DNA of 64,000 nucleotides from Sulfurihydrogenibium sp. YO3AOP1 (GCF_000020325.1 NC_010730.1:1447501-1511500); one strand, 5' to 3'; shown: positions 16,846 through 25,795, counted from the first letter of the stretch. Notes: generated by a model not told the origin, from the letters alone. A program made the numbers and translations.

Positions 16846-18562
16846 AGAAGTTTTTCTACCAGAAGAAAGTAGCAAATTGCTTTTAGATGAATTTTCTTTT
16901 GTTTCAGGAAAGTTTACAGATTACTTGATAGTTTATTCACCTGAGAACAACGGAATTTACTTTATATGGGATGTTACGAGTACTTATGTAGAGTCAATTC
17001 CTTCAGAGACATTAAAAAAAGATAATAAGATTTTAGAAAATTTTTTATTTTATCTCAAGGGATTGAACTATACAAAAAAGAAATTTGATAATAATTTAAA
17101 CATAGATATAAGTAATGAACCTCAACATTCTAAGGATGGTAAATTAACTGCAAAAATTATTCCATACCAAGGAAAACAAATTATAAGCTTAGTAAGAACA
17201 TCGGACAATAAAGAACTTGCAAAACTTTTTATTTTTAAAAACAGAGAGTGGATAATTCTTACACCAGCGGGTTATTACAATGCAAGCGATTTTGCAGGAA
17301 AATATCTGAACGTTAAAATTGGTGATAAAGTTTATAAAATGGATGACTTTGAAAAAGTTTTCTATCGTCCAGAAATTGTTGAAGCAGCTCTTGAAGGAAA
17401 ATCTATATCAGAATTAAAGTTCCCGAATATAAAGTTGCCTGATATTAAGAATGAAACAAAATACAACATGATTGTAACAGAAGTTTTGTCTAATTTTCCT
17501 TTCGAAAAAGCAGGTGGCAAAATTTGGGATATTATTTATTCTTTAAATGGTAAGACTTTTTATGAATCAACTAATAAAGATTTGGCAAAAGAATTTAGTG
17601 AATATATAAAAAGCTTACCAGCAGGTTCTTATGAAATGACTCTCATAAGAGAAGGAAGAAAAATTACTACAACTATAAATCTTTCTAATATATCATCTAC
17701 ACCAAGGTTAGGAATTACTATTTTAACTATTGAAAACAATCCTCAATTTTATTTTTTAGAAGCTTTAAAAAATGTGTCATCAAGGGAAGACTTGAAAAAT
17801 GTTGCACAATTGCTTGAAATAGCCAAAGCATTATCTCCAGAATGGGCTGATATTTATTATAACTTGGGATTAGTTTATGAGGAACTAAGTTACTACGATA
17901 AAGCTGCAGAGAATTTTTCTAAATATGTAGATTTTGTAAAAGACAAGAATTCTGTAGAAGCTAAAAATATGACTTTTAGAATTGAGGAGAATAGAAAGAA
18001 ATATGAGAAATTGGAATATATAAAGAAAAGAATGGTAGAAGTAATGGGAGAAAAGCAAGATTATGATGAAGTTATATATTATAAGTATGGAAATATAAGA
18101 TTTAAATACGACAAATCAAATCAAATAGTAATGATAAATCCTGCTTTTATTGAACAAGAATTTCTTAAAAAGAATTTTGAAAGAACATGGGTATGGTGGG
18201 ATATAAATTCAAAACGACTTCCTTTTTTCCCTGTTAAATTTGATGGCAAATATTTTGAAGTTAGATATTTTGGTGTTTTTCCAGACATAATGTCAAACAA
18301 CCTGGAAATTTCTCTATTTTTAATAAAGGGCGAAATAAATATGGATACTTCTACGGTCAAAATATCAAAGTTTAGGCACGATATTTATGGATATAGTCGA
18401 GACAATGTTGAAGAAGTATTTAGGCAAGCAAATAATATGATATCAACTTTCAAGTTTGATGAAATTGAAGATTCTAAGTATGAGTTTTTAATAGGCACAG
18501 AAAAGCCTATAGAAAGGCATCTTATATGGCGTAATCCGATAAAGGTTTATAAAATTGAATAG
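16766..18562 (+). CDS. Secreted PDZ+TPR protein with a caspase/WD40-associated linker
   Basis: I start at MVKVYKALIG because TTTTGGAGG is seven bases upstream; the frame is open 16 codons further but without a ribosome site. The product is 598 residues. Order: signal peptide almost identical to the previous protein; a beta-rich part; the segment REWIILTPAGYYNAS...FEKVFYRPEIVEAALEGK, a block that usually follows WD40 propellers in bacterial caspase-like proteins; a PDZ-like domain (VLSNFPFEKAGGKIWDIIYSLNGKTF to MTLIREGRKITTTI); a TPR pair (ADIYYNLGLVYEELSYYDKAAENFSKYV); and a basic C-terminal domain. No peptidase domain is seen. Probably a periplasmic scaffold. Confidence 0.75.
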   Translation: MVKVYKALIGIFLIFLYFSPVNALEKPEVFLPEESSKLLLDEFSFVSGKFTDYLIVYSPENNGIYFIWDVTSTYVESIPSETLKKDNKILENFLFYLKGLNYTKKKFDNNLNIDISNEPQHSKDGKLTAKIIPYQGKQIISLVRTSDNKELAKLFIFKNREWIILTPAGYYNASDFAGKYLNVKIGDKVYKMDDFEKVFYRPEIVEAALEGKSISELKFPNIKLPDIKNETKYNMIVTEVLSNFPFEKAGGKIWDIIYSLNGKTFYESTNKDLAKEFSEYIKSLPAGSYEMTLIREGRKITTTINLSNISSTPRLGITILTIENNPQFYFLEALKNVSSREDLKNVAQLLEIAKALSPEWADIYYNLGLVYEELSYYDKAAENFSKYVDFVKDKNSVEAKNMTFRIEENRKKYEKLEYIKKRMVEVMGEKQDYDEVIYYKYGNIRFKYDKSNQIVMINPAFIEQEFLKKNFERTWVWWDINSKRLPFFPVKFDGKYFEVRYFGVFPDIMSNNLEISLFLIKGEINMDTSTVKISKFRHDIYGYSRDNVEEVFRQANNMISTFKFDEIEDSKYEFLIGTEKPIERHLIWRNPIKVYKIE

Positions 18563-18572
18563 GAGGACAACT

Positions 18573-19658
18573 ATGTTAAAAAGTAAATATTTACATACTT
18601 TTTTGTTGTTTTTAGGTTTCTTATACTTCTCACCTATTCCATCCTATGCTTATTGGGAAATTGACCAATCTGAATTTAATAGCTTTTTATGTAGATATGA
18701 GCCAAGAGCTTGTAATGCTCCATCAAGAACTGGCAGATTTGCAACTTATCAAGAATGCGAAATTGCTCGAAGGAGTGCATTACCAAATGATGTGCACTGG
18801 CAGAATAAAACAAGATGTGTAGGCTACGATGAACAATCAAGCTCTTATACTCCATCTCAACAGCCTGATTTCCAGCAACAGCAAGAAGAAGAATTAAGAC
18901 AGCAACGAGAACGTCTAAAGTTAGAACAACAAAAAGCTCAACAAGAAAAAGAAAGATTCATAAAAGAATTAAAACACAAACAAGCAGAAGAAATTTTAAA
19001 ATATGAATTACTATCAAACTACATGAAAATATCATCCCCACCAATGTCACACTCTCAAAAAGAGGAATACAGAAAGATTTTAAAGCAAGCAAACTGCATA
19101 GCCTATAACTCAATTCAAGCTGCAGAATTAGCATTAAAAGGAAATTTTGAAATATCTAAAAATATACTAACTAACTTAGAGATAATGACAGATAAAGCTA
19201 AAGCAGGATTTGATGATAAGACTTCAATTGATTGTCCTGGAAATATAGAATTTAATATTCCAGAGCCAAAAATGTCTATTGACCAAGATCCTATTTATAA
19301 TAGTTATCAAGAAATAACTCAATCAGTATCAAATTTAATTCTTGAAATACAAGCAAATAATGAAGAATCAAAAATAATTCAAGACAAGAAGCAAAGACTT
19401 CAAAAGGAAATGGAACAGCTGAAAAATGAATTAAAAGATTTGCAAAAGAAAATTAAAACAACCAAGAATCCAGAGAAAAAAGAAGATTACGAACTTCTTG
19501 AAGAAGAAGCTAAAATTTTACTCCAACGAGCAGAACGAAATTATCAAATTGCCTTGAAAAACGAAGAGAGATTATCAAAAGAAAAGCTGGAAATCGAAAA
19601 TAAATTAAATGATTTAGAAAAGGGATTAATAGGAAAGAAAGAAGAAATAAACAAATAA
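18573..19658 (+). CDS. Secreted coiled-coil protein with N-terminal Cys domain
   Basis: Start at ATG 18573 (MLKSKYLHTF) with AGGAGG nine bases before; it follows the previous stop by ten bases. 361 residues: signal peptide ending PIPSYA; a small cysteine-bearing domain (FLCRYEPRACNAP, TYQECEIARRS, TRCVGYD); a glutamine-rich linker; then long charged helices. The last 50 residues (ERNYQIALKNEERLSKEK and EIENKLNDLEKGLI) are clearly related to the end of the 20811 protein. No known family. Probably an elongated periplasmic protein. Confidence 0.75.
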   Translation: MLKSKYLHTFLLFLGFLYFSPIPSYAYWEIDQSEFNSFLCRYEPRACNAPSRTGRFATYQECEIARRSALPNDVHWQNKTRCVGYDEQSSSYTPSQQPDFQQQQEEELRQQRERLKLEQQKAQQEKERFIKELKHKQAEEILKYELLSNYMKISSPPMSHSQKEEYRKILKQANCIAYNSIQAAELALKGNFEISKNILTNLEIMTDKAKAGFDDKTSIDCPGNIEFNIPEPKMSIDQDPIYNSYQEITQSVSNLILEIQANNEESKIIQDKKQRLQKEMEQLKNELKDLQKKIKTTKNPEKKEDYELLEEEAKILLQRAERNYQIALKNEERLSKEKLEIENKLNDLEKGLIGKKEEINK

Positions 19659-19693
19659 TTTTACTATTAGATTGAAAAATTGGAGTTTAAAAA

Positions 19694-20818
19694 ATGATTA
19701 AAAAACTTTTTACATTCCAAATTATATTTGTTGCTCTCTTGATATTTTCCTCAAAAGTTTTGGCACAAAATGTTTGTGACGTAAGCATAACTGAACTGAA
19801 GAAAAAACTTATTGATTTACAAAAAGATCAAGAAGAAGCAGAAAGAGGAATAATAGAAAGCGACAGGATTCTTATGAAAGCTCAGGAAATTATTCTGCTT
19901 GCAAGAGCCAATGGAGATGTAAAAGCTGGTCAAATAGCTGAAGATACAGCAAGAAAGGCAGAACAGGCAAAGAATATACATCTAAAAAATAAACAAAAAG
20001 CAGAAGAAGAAATTGAGATTATTAAACGTTATATTGATATTGCTCAACAAAATAATTTTCAATGTATGTCAGATGTATGTAATAAGTTTAGAGAACAGAT
20101 TGCACGTGATAAGGAAGCTTTGAAAAGGCTTTTAAAAGAGGCGGAAACATTAAGTAAAAGACAAAACGAACGTTTAGAAGAAATTAAAGAGGAAAAGAAA
20201 GACTTTGCTTTAGATATTATTCCGACATTTGGAGAAATTTCAGTAAATCTTCATCAGGTTTATGGAAAAATTTTGAAATTAAAACGTTTGAAAGAGAAAG
20301 ATCCTGCAAAATACAAGGAGATTTTAAATAGTCTTGATAAATTAAGTAATTATTATAAGGAGGCACAAAAGCATGCTGGTTTATTGGACGAGGGAACCAA
20401 GCTTTTTAAAGTAGAGATGCTCTATGAGAATTTTATAGAAATTAAAGAAAATTGCGAATCTGCAGAAGAAGAATTAGAAAAATTGAAGCAGTTATTAAAA
20501 GAAACAGTAGACTTTTTAATAGATTATGAAATCGATAGAGCGATTGATAATTTGGATAAACTTGATAAAAAATTAGGTTATAGATTAGCAAAAGCTGGTC
20601 CTATAATAAGTACTCTTAAGTCAATAAGCGATGTATCATATCACATCATTAAAATAGATTTTTTAGATGAAGAGGTTAACAGAGACTATAAACTTACGGA
20701 TGATTTACTTAAATCATATGAAAGATTAAAAGACCAGTTAGATAAAGACATGAAAAAACTCAAAGAGTGTGAAAATTATTCTAAAAAACTCTCAGAAAAG
20801 GAGGAGAGTAATGAATAA
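19694..20818 (+). CDS. Secreted coiled-coil protein
   Basis: 374 residues, signal peptide MIKKLFTFQIIFVALLIF to VLAQ. The mature part is nearly all charged alpha-helix (KKKLIDLQKDQEEAERGI, AEEEIEIIKRYIDI, LKRLLKEAETLSKRQNERL) with four cysteines (NVCD, FQCMSDVC, NCES) plus one near the end. No catalytic motif and no recognised family. The gene end overlaps the next start by eight bases, so the two products are probably made together, perhaps in fixed ratio. Confidence 0.75.
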   Translation: MIKKLFTFQIIFVALLIFSSKVLAQNVCDVSITELKKKLIDLQKDQEEAERGIIESDRILMKAQEIILLARANGDVKAGQIAEDTARKAEQAKNIHLKNKQKAEEEIEIIKRYIDIAQQNNFQCMSDVCNKFREQIARDKEALKRLLKEAETLSKRQNERLEEIKEEKKDFALDIIPTFGEISVNLHQVYGKILKLKRLKEKDPAKYKEILNSLDKLSNYYKEAQKHAGLLDEGTKLFKVEMLYENFIEIKENCESAEEELEKLKQLLKETVDFLIDYEIDRAIDNLDKLDKKLGYRLAKAGPIISTLKSISDVSYHIIKIDFLDEEVNRDYKLTDDLLKSYERLKDQLDKDMKKLKECENYSKKLSEKEESNE

Positions 20819-22052
20819 AAAAATAACATACTCCGGAATATTACTTTTCTTAATAGCAATTTTAGTTTCACCATCCTTTTCACAAAGTATTCCAGAACCT
20901 AGACCAGTATGTGAGGGAAGTCAACTGTCAGATGGAACATATATACCTAAGGGCGAAGTAAGAGAAGTTATTATAAATGGAGTAAGATATAGATGCGTTG
21001 GCTGTGGTGGATGTACTCCAATAAGTAGTAATTCTACGGGAGGCACATCTAGCTATGCACCCTCTCCCAGTCTTAGTCCCTCCCAGCAGATGCAACTTCA
21101 AATGTTTCAAGGAATTATGGCTCCATTGTTTGGAGCCTTAGGACAAATGATACACGATAGTATGATGAATCTTATGATGCCAGAACCTGATACTTCTTAT
21201 CAACAACGTCAGCAGCAAGAGGTATTAAGAAAACAGCAAGAAGAAGCCAAAAAGAAAGCCTATGAAGCATGGCAAAGATATATGAAAGAAGCAGAAGAGC
21301 AGGCGAGAAAAGAGGAAGAGGCAAGAAGAAGGGCAGGACAAGATATCCTTTCTCAAGTTAGAATTGGAAGTGGACAGTTTGGAAGTTATACTATAATTGG
21401 TCCAAGAGTATCAGAAAGAGAGACTTTATCACGAATTGATTGGGATAACCCAAGACCCCAATCATCCTCTGAAACAAAAACTCAAGAGTTAGCAAAGGAG
21501 CAATTATTAAGAACTGCTTATTTTTCCAAGATGGCAGAGACATTTTTGCAATCAGGAGACCTTGAGGCAGCTCGCTTTTATGCAGAACTTGCATTTGAAG
21601 GAGATGCTGGTTCTCCAAGGCACATCAATTATAATCCTCCTAAAGAACTGCTTGATGCGATGGATAGTAAAAAAGTGATTGAGTTAAACGATAAACTCAC
21701 TAAAATGGCTAAATTTTACAAATTGGCTATGCCGAATTTTGAAGCACTTCAAAAAATTTACATAGAGCTTGAAGATATTAAAGCAAAAAAAGAAGAATCG
21801 AAAAAGAAAATTGAAGAATTAGAAAAACAGATTAAAGAATTAGAAGCAAAGAAACAGGCTGAAACAAAACCAGACCAAGAAATTCCCTCAGAAACTGAAA
21901 ATCTTCTTGCCCAGGCTCTTAACTTAAAACAAAAAGCAGAGCAGGAATATCAAGAGGCATTGAAGAATGAAGAAAAATTTTTGAAGGAAAAGAAGGAAAT
22001 TGAAAACAAGTTAAATGAGTTAAAAAAAGATTTGATAGAAATAAAAAAATGA
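20811..22052 (+). CDS. Secreted Cys/coiled-coil protein, paralogous tail to the 18573 gene
   Basis: Start at ATG 20811 after AAAGGAGGAG, inside the end of the preceding gene. 413 residues: signal peptide (ILLFLIAILVSPSFS); a cysteine segment RPVCEGSQLSDGTYIP, RYRCVGCGGC; a Ser/Gln/Met-rich region with a possible membrane-active stretch (FQGIMAPLFGALGQMIHDSMM); an Arg/Glu-rich coil; a TPR-like helical pair (YFSKMAETFLQSGDLEAARFYAELAFEGD); and a tail EYQEALKNEEKFLKEKKEIE related to the tail of the 18573 protein. Unknown function; a structural partner role is inferred. Confidence 0.75.
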   Translation: MNKKITYSGILLFLIAILVSPSFSQSIPEPRPVCEGSQLSDGTYIPKGEVREVIINGVRYRCVGCGGCTPISSNSTGGTSSYAPSPSLSPSQQMQLQMFQGIMAPLFGALGQMIHDSMMNLMMPEPDTSYQQRQQQEVLRKQQEEAKKKAYEAWQRYMKEAEEQARKEEEARRRAGQDILSQVRIGSGQFGSYTIIGPRVSERETLSRIDWDNPRPQSSSETKTQELAKEQLLRTAYFSKMAETFLQSGDLEAARFYAELAFEGDAGSPRHINYNPPKELLDAMDSKKVIELNDKLTKMAKFYKLAMPNFEALQKIYIELEDIKAKKEESKKKIEELEKQIKELEAKKQAETKPDQEIPSETENLLAQALNLKQKAEQEYQEALKNEEKFLKEKKEIENKLNELKKDLIEIKK

Positions 22053-22088
22053 CATAAAATTAGTAAAAAAGCTAAGGGAGGTTATCCA

Positions 22089-24095
22089 ATGAAATCTATT
22101 ATTAAAATTGTAATTGTAGTATTAGCATTATCTCTATTTAGTTGTACAGAAACCTTAGAAATATCAAAAAATGCTGAGCGATATTTTTCTTCTGGTCAAT
22201 TAAATGAAGCGATAAACGAATATAAAAAACTTGGTGATAATACTGCAGCGCTTTTTCTTATAGGTGTAGCATATTATATGCAAGATAGATATCAAGAATC
22301 CATTTCTTATATGAACAAAGTTATTGATTTATGTTCGGAAGGTAAACCATGCCCTTTGACTGTTGATATGATAGGATTTTGGTCTGGAAAAGCACATTTG
22401 GCAATAAAAGATTATGATAAAGCAATACATTTACTAGAGATCGCAGCAAAAGAGTCAAAAGAAAATCCAAGTGAACCTCTTTGGCAAGGTTTCTATTCGA
22501 GATTTGTTCCTAAAAAAAGTGAGGCTCTTTCATTGCTTGGCAGTGCTTATTATTTGAAAGGAGAATATCAAAAAGCAGTTGAAGCTTTAAATGAATCAAT
22601 AAAATTAGATCCCAATCTTTCCGATCCATTTTTCTTCCTTGCGATGTCCTATGGAAAATTAAAAGAATATGGTAAGGCGGTTGAAGCTGCAAAAAGAGCA
22701 ATCGAGCTTGACCCTAAAGCCCCTACTTATTATGCAGTTTTAGGCCTTATATATAAAGACCAGAAGAAATATAAAGAAGCTGAAGAGAATCTTAAAAAGT
22801 CTATAGAATTAGATCCAAAGTCCATTGTTTCTTATCTAAAACTGGCAGACCTCTATTATGAAAAAGAATCTTATAAAGAAGCTGTAAATACCCTTACAAA
22901 GGTATTAGAAATTAATCCATCAAACATGGAAGCTAATTATTCGCTAATATATACCTATATGGCTATGGGACAATTTGATAAGGCAATAGAAAGTGCAAAC
23001 AAAGCAATTAAACATAATACGATAACTGAAGCCGGCATAAGGATAAAAAAAGCAGAAGGAGATTACCCTGTTGTTGAAATGGTATCTGAAGACAGTCCAG
23101 CAAAGATGGCTGGTATAGAGATAGGAGATAAAATCATCAGAGTTAATAATCAATCAACAGAGAAATTAAAACTTGAAGATGTAATTAATCTATTGCGTGG
23201 TGAAGAAGGAACTCGGGTTACATTAATCATAAAAAGAGGTGATAAAGAATTTGAAAAAACAATTACAAGAAAAACAATGATTGACAAAATAGTATCTGTA
23301 TTTTTTGCCGAGAGGAGTCTTTGCTATAGAGAGAAAGGTAATCTTGATCAGGCTATGAAAGACGCAGAAAAGGCATACTCATTTAATTTAAATTTAGATA
23401 ATATAAAAGAAGCTCTTGGTGCTGTTTATATTGATAAAGGAAAGTATGATGAAGCCATAAATATCCTTTCTTCTACAGATAAGGATAATAATTTTTCCAA
23501 GTTATTGCTTGCAACAGCCTATGCCAAGGCTGGTAAATTTAATGAAGCTGTAAGTGTTTATAAGAATATCCCTGAAGATTATTTAATAACCAAATCAGTT
23601 TTAAGAAATAATGCAATAAACACTCTTTATAACGCATTAAAGCCTTACAAAGATAATTTGATGCAAAGCATTAAGGCTCTTGAAGCAAAAGGTCAATATA
23701 AAGAGGCAATTAAAGAGTATGCAAACCTTTTAAGGATATCTGATGAGAAAGAAGCAAAAGAAATAAGAACTCATATTGCAGAACTTATGATTAAATATCC
23801 ACATCTTTTTGCTTTACCAGAAGAAGCAAGAAGATCTGTAATAAAAGCAGAAGCATTTACAGAAGAAGGGAAATTTGAAAAAGCGATTGAAGAATATCAA
23901 AAAGCTTTAGAATTATCACCTTTTTATCCTAATCTTTATAAGGCGCTGGCATTAAGTTATGGCCAGATTAAAGACTACAAAAAAGCAATTAAGAATATGA
24001 ATATTTACCTTGAACTCTACCCCGATGCTCCTGATATTAGGGCAGCCAAAGATCAGATTTATAAATGGGAATTTATGATGGAAAAAGGAGAATAA
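22089..24095 (+). CDS. TPR lipoprotein with an internal PDZ domain
   Basis: 668 residues. The N-terminus IVIVVLALSLFSCTE carries a lipobox (LFSC), so it is membrane-anchored. TPR units run from about 25 to 300 (clear ones: ALSLLGSAYYLKGEYQKAVEAL, YYAVLGLIYKDQKKYKEAEENL) and again after 400 to the end. Between them, about 315-400, is a PDZ domain (PVVEMVSEDSPAKMAGIEIGDKI, VTLIIKRGDKEFEKTITR). PDZ inside a TPR array is typical of scaffold proteins that collect partners by their C-termini. It shares the PDZ+TPR theme with the 16766 gene. GGGAGG precedes the ATG; one base separates it from the next gene. Confidence 0.85.
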   Translation: MKSIIKIVIVVLALSLFSCTETLEISKNAERYFSSGQLNEAINEYKKLGDNTAALFLIGVAYYMQDRYQESISYMNKVIDLCSEGKPCPLTVDMIGFWSGKAHLAIKDYDKAIHLLEIAAKESKENPSEPLWQGFYSRFVPKKSEALSLLGSAYYLKGEYQKAVEALNESIKLDPNLSDPFFFLAMSYGKLKEYGKAVEAAKRAIELDPKAPTYYAVLGLIYKDQKKYKEAEENLKKSIELDPKSIVSYLKLADLYYEKESYKEAVNTLTKVLEINPSNMEANYSLIYTYMAMGQFDKAIESANKAIKHNTITEAGIRIKKAEGDYPVVEMVSEDSPAKMAGIEIGDKIIRVNNQSTEKLKLEDVINLLRGEEGTRVTLIIKRGDKEFEKTITRKTMIDKIVSVFFAERSLCYREKGNLDQAMKDAEKAYSFNLNLDNIKEALGAVYIDKGKYDEAINILSSTDKDNNFSKLLLATAYAKAGKFNEAVSVYKNIPEDYLITKSVLRNNAINTLYNALKPYKDNLMQSIKALEAKGQYKEAIKEYANLLRISDEKEAKEIRTHIAELMIKYPHLFALPEEARRSVIKAEAFTEEGKFEKAIEEYQKALELSPFYPNLYKALALSYGQIKDYKKAIKNMNIYLELYPDAPDIRAAKDQIYKWEFMMEKGE

Positions 24096-24096
24096 T

Positions 24097-25164
24097 ATGA
24101 AAATAATGCTATCAATATTAGCTTTATTCTTAATTTTACCTAATTTATCATCAGCCCAGAGTCTTACTTCAGGAGATAAACTCTGGCTCAGTACATATTT
24201 TGATCTTCAAAATGAAAAAATGAAAGTAGAGGAAAGAATTAAGGAAATTGATTTAAAGATAGCTCAAAACGAACAAGAGATATGGCAAATAAATGAATTA
24301 CTTGCAAAGATACAAGGAACATTGATTATGGGCACAGAAAAACAAAAAGAAGATGCTCAAAAGGCAAAACCTGTAGCGGAAAAGGCCTTGATGCAGGCAA
24401 AAGAGACTCAAAAGAAGCTAAAAGATCAGAAAATGGAATATGAATGGCTTATGTCAAGATTAAATGAAGAGGAAAGATCACTTAAGGATTCATATTCAAA
24501 AATGGAATCTAATAATAATGTTGCTGGTTTGGTAAAGGAATGTTCAGGTACAGTAAGGATTATGAATTTGCGAACCAAAAAACTAGAGGATGCTTGCCAT
24601 TCTTTTATGCCAATAAATGATGGAGATAAAATAACAACTTCTTCTGATGGACGAATAGAATTAAAAATTTTAGATGGGCGAGGAAACTTCATTGTAGGTC
24701 CAAATTCTGAGGTCATAGTGAAAAAGAAGTCAGCGGATGAGGAGGGAGTTGAGTTTATCCAAGGTAAGGTCTATACAAAAGTTGATAAATCGGATGAATA
24801 TTTACAAAAGGTTAAGGACTATATAGAGAGATACAAAGAAGATTTAAAAACAATAAAAGGATGGACGGAAGAGAAATTAAAAAAATTCGGTATTGAAATG
24901 TGTATCTTACTTTGGGGTCATAGCCATTGTCATTCTCGTCCTGAATGGGTCATTGGTATCCGTGGAACAGAATTTACTATTGAAAGGGAAGGTGCAAATA
25001 CTGTAAAAATTTCTGTGAAAGAAGGAATTGTAGAAGTTACTCATAACGTTAACAATAGTAAAAACGAGTCTTATGAAATACCGGAAGGATATGAAGCCAT
25101 AATTACAGGAGAAACTTTAACTAAAAGAAAAATAGAAAAACTTGAAAAGTGGTGGGAAAAATAA
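24097..25164 (+). CDS. Secreted FecR-domain protein
   Basis: 355 residues, signal peptide MKIMLSILALFLILPNLSSAQ. A coiled-coil region (residues about 30-140, KERIKEIDLKIAQNEQEIWQI) leads to a FecR domain: LVKECSGTVRIMN, INDGDKITTSSDGRIELKILDG, NFIVGPNSEVIVK, and after an insertion WVIGIRGTEFTIE, VSVKEG-like ISVKEGIVEVTH. FecR domains occur in periplasmic sensing and in secreted scaffold proteins; there is no adjacent sigma factor here, so signalling is not supported. An insertion with four His/Cys (MCILLWGHSHCHSR) splits the domain and might bind metal. Last gene of the island. Confidence 0.85.
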   Translation: MKIMLSILALFLILPNLSSAQSLTSGDKLWLSTYFDLQNEKMKVEERIKEIDLKIAQNEQEIWQINELLAKIQGTLIMGTEKQKEDAQKAKPVAEKALMQAKETQKKLKDQKMEYEWLMSRLNEEERSLKDSYSKMESNNNVAGLVKECSGTVRIMNLRTKKLEDACHSFMPINDGDKITTSSDGRIELKILDGRGNFIVGPNSEVIVKKKSADEEGVEFIQGKVYTKVDKSDEYLQKVKDYIERYKEDLKTIKGWTEEKLKKFGIEMCILLWGHSHCHSRPEWVIGIRGTEFTIEREGANTVKISVKEGIVEVTHNVNNSKNESYEIPEGYEAIITGETLTKRKIEKLEKWWEK

Positions 25165-25243
25165 ATAATCATAAGACTTGCATATTTTTATTTTTGATAT
25201 ACTTTTACCGTTCCTGGGTTTCTAATATAATGCATTCCCAAAA

Positions 25244-25299
25244 TGTAGCCAAAAAATTGAAAAATTTTATTCCATGAATGGTAAACCGTTTAACAAAAA
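25244..25299 (-). repeat. Relic of the IS3-type element end, inverted relative to 7458-7510
   Basis: Read on the minus strand, this stretch matches the segment upstream of orfA at 7458-7510: both contain TTTTGTTAAA, then GTTTAC, then CATTCATGGAATAAAATTTT followed by TCAATTTTTTGG and TACA. About 50 bases match with a few differences. The rest of the element is gone. The matching ends face each other across the 17.8-kb island. Confidence 0.8.
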
Positions 25300-25385
25300 G
25301 CATTATATTCACGTTGGTACAATATTTCACACAATGGTAATTGAACAGGTTTTGCGAACTAATTATTGACTAAAAAATTAACAGG

Positions 25386-25477
25386 GTTCCATCTGGATCG
25401 TGTGGGTTAGAAAGCAGTGATAATTTTTTCCTCGATGGAGATGAATCGTTCCATCTGAACCGTGTGGAGAAATGGAG
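25386..25477 (+). CRISPR. Two degenerate CRISPR-like direct repeats with one spacer-sized gap
   Basis: GTTCCATCTGGATCGTGTGG at 25386 and GTTCCATCTGAACCGTGTGG at 25448 agree at 18 of 20 bases and are 62 bases apart, leaving room for a 28-30-base repeat and a 32-34-base spacer, the layout of type I arrays. After 20 bases they diverge. No further copy is seen 62-66 bases to either side, and no cas gene is in the window. It could be a dying array end or a chance duplication. Confidence 0.35.
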
Positions 25478-25710
25478 TTCTATAAAGAAACTCCCATTAT
25501 ATCTAAATTACACATCATTTCTCTAATCTAATATCTTCTCAATATAATATAAGTTATATTAAAGGGGTAAAAACAAATCAAAGAGAAGATAAAATAGAAA
25601 GGTTAAAAAAATAATCCCTAAAGATAAATTTAAGAACCAGAGATTAAGATTGCTTTAGAATATAAGAAAGAGAGCTATTTATAGTTACAGATAATTTAGT
25701 CAACTTCCAT

Positions 25711-25795
25711 ATCTTGGGGTGAGAAATTAATGATTTTTATATAATTCAAAAAAGAGATCCTTCAGCCTTATGGTCTCAGGATGACAGAGAAAGGT
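25711..25795. repeat. Dispersed palindromic intergenic repeat
   Basis: Unit with the leading motif ATCTTGGGGTGAGAAATTA, an AT-rich linker, and the palindromic core GAGATCCTTCAGCC...CTCAGGATGACA. Same family as the copies listed elsewhere in this window. Confidence 0.8.

Noticed and set aside
24097-25164. FecR/sigma-factor iron-signalling system
   Set aside because: There is no ECF sigma factor or TonB receptor nearby, and the protein is a soluble exported one with a coiled coil rather than a single-pass anti-sigma factor.
7955-25164. Prophage or phage-derived island
   Set aside because: No integrase, capsid, terminase, tail or lysis genes are seen; the contents are exported scaffold-type proteins.
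25274-25369. 31-codon frame starting MNGKPFNKKHYIHV
   Set aside because: It starts within the IS3-end relic and has no ribosome site or continuation.
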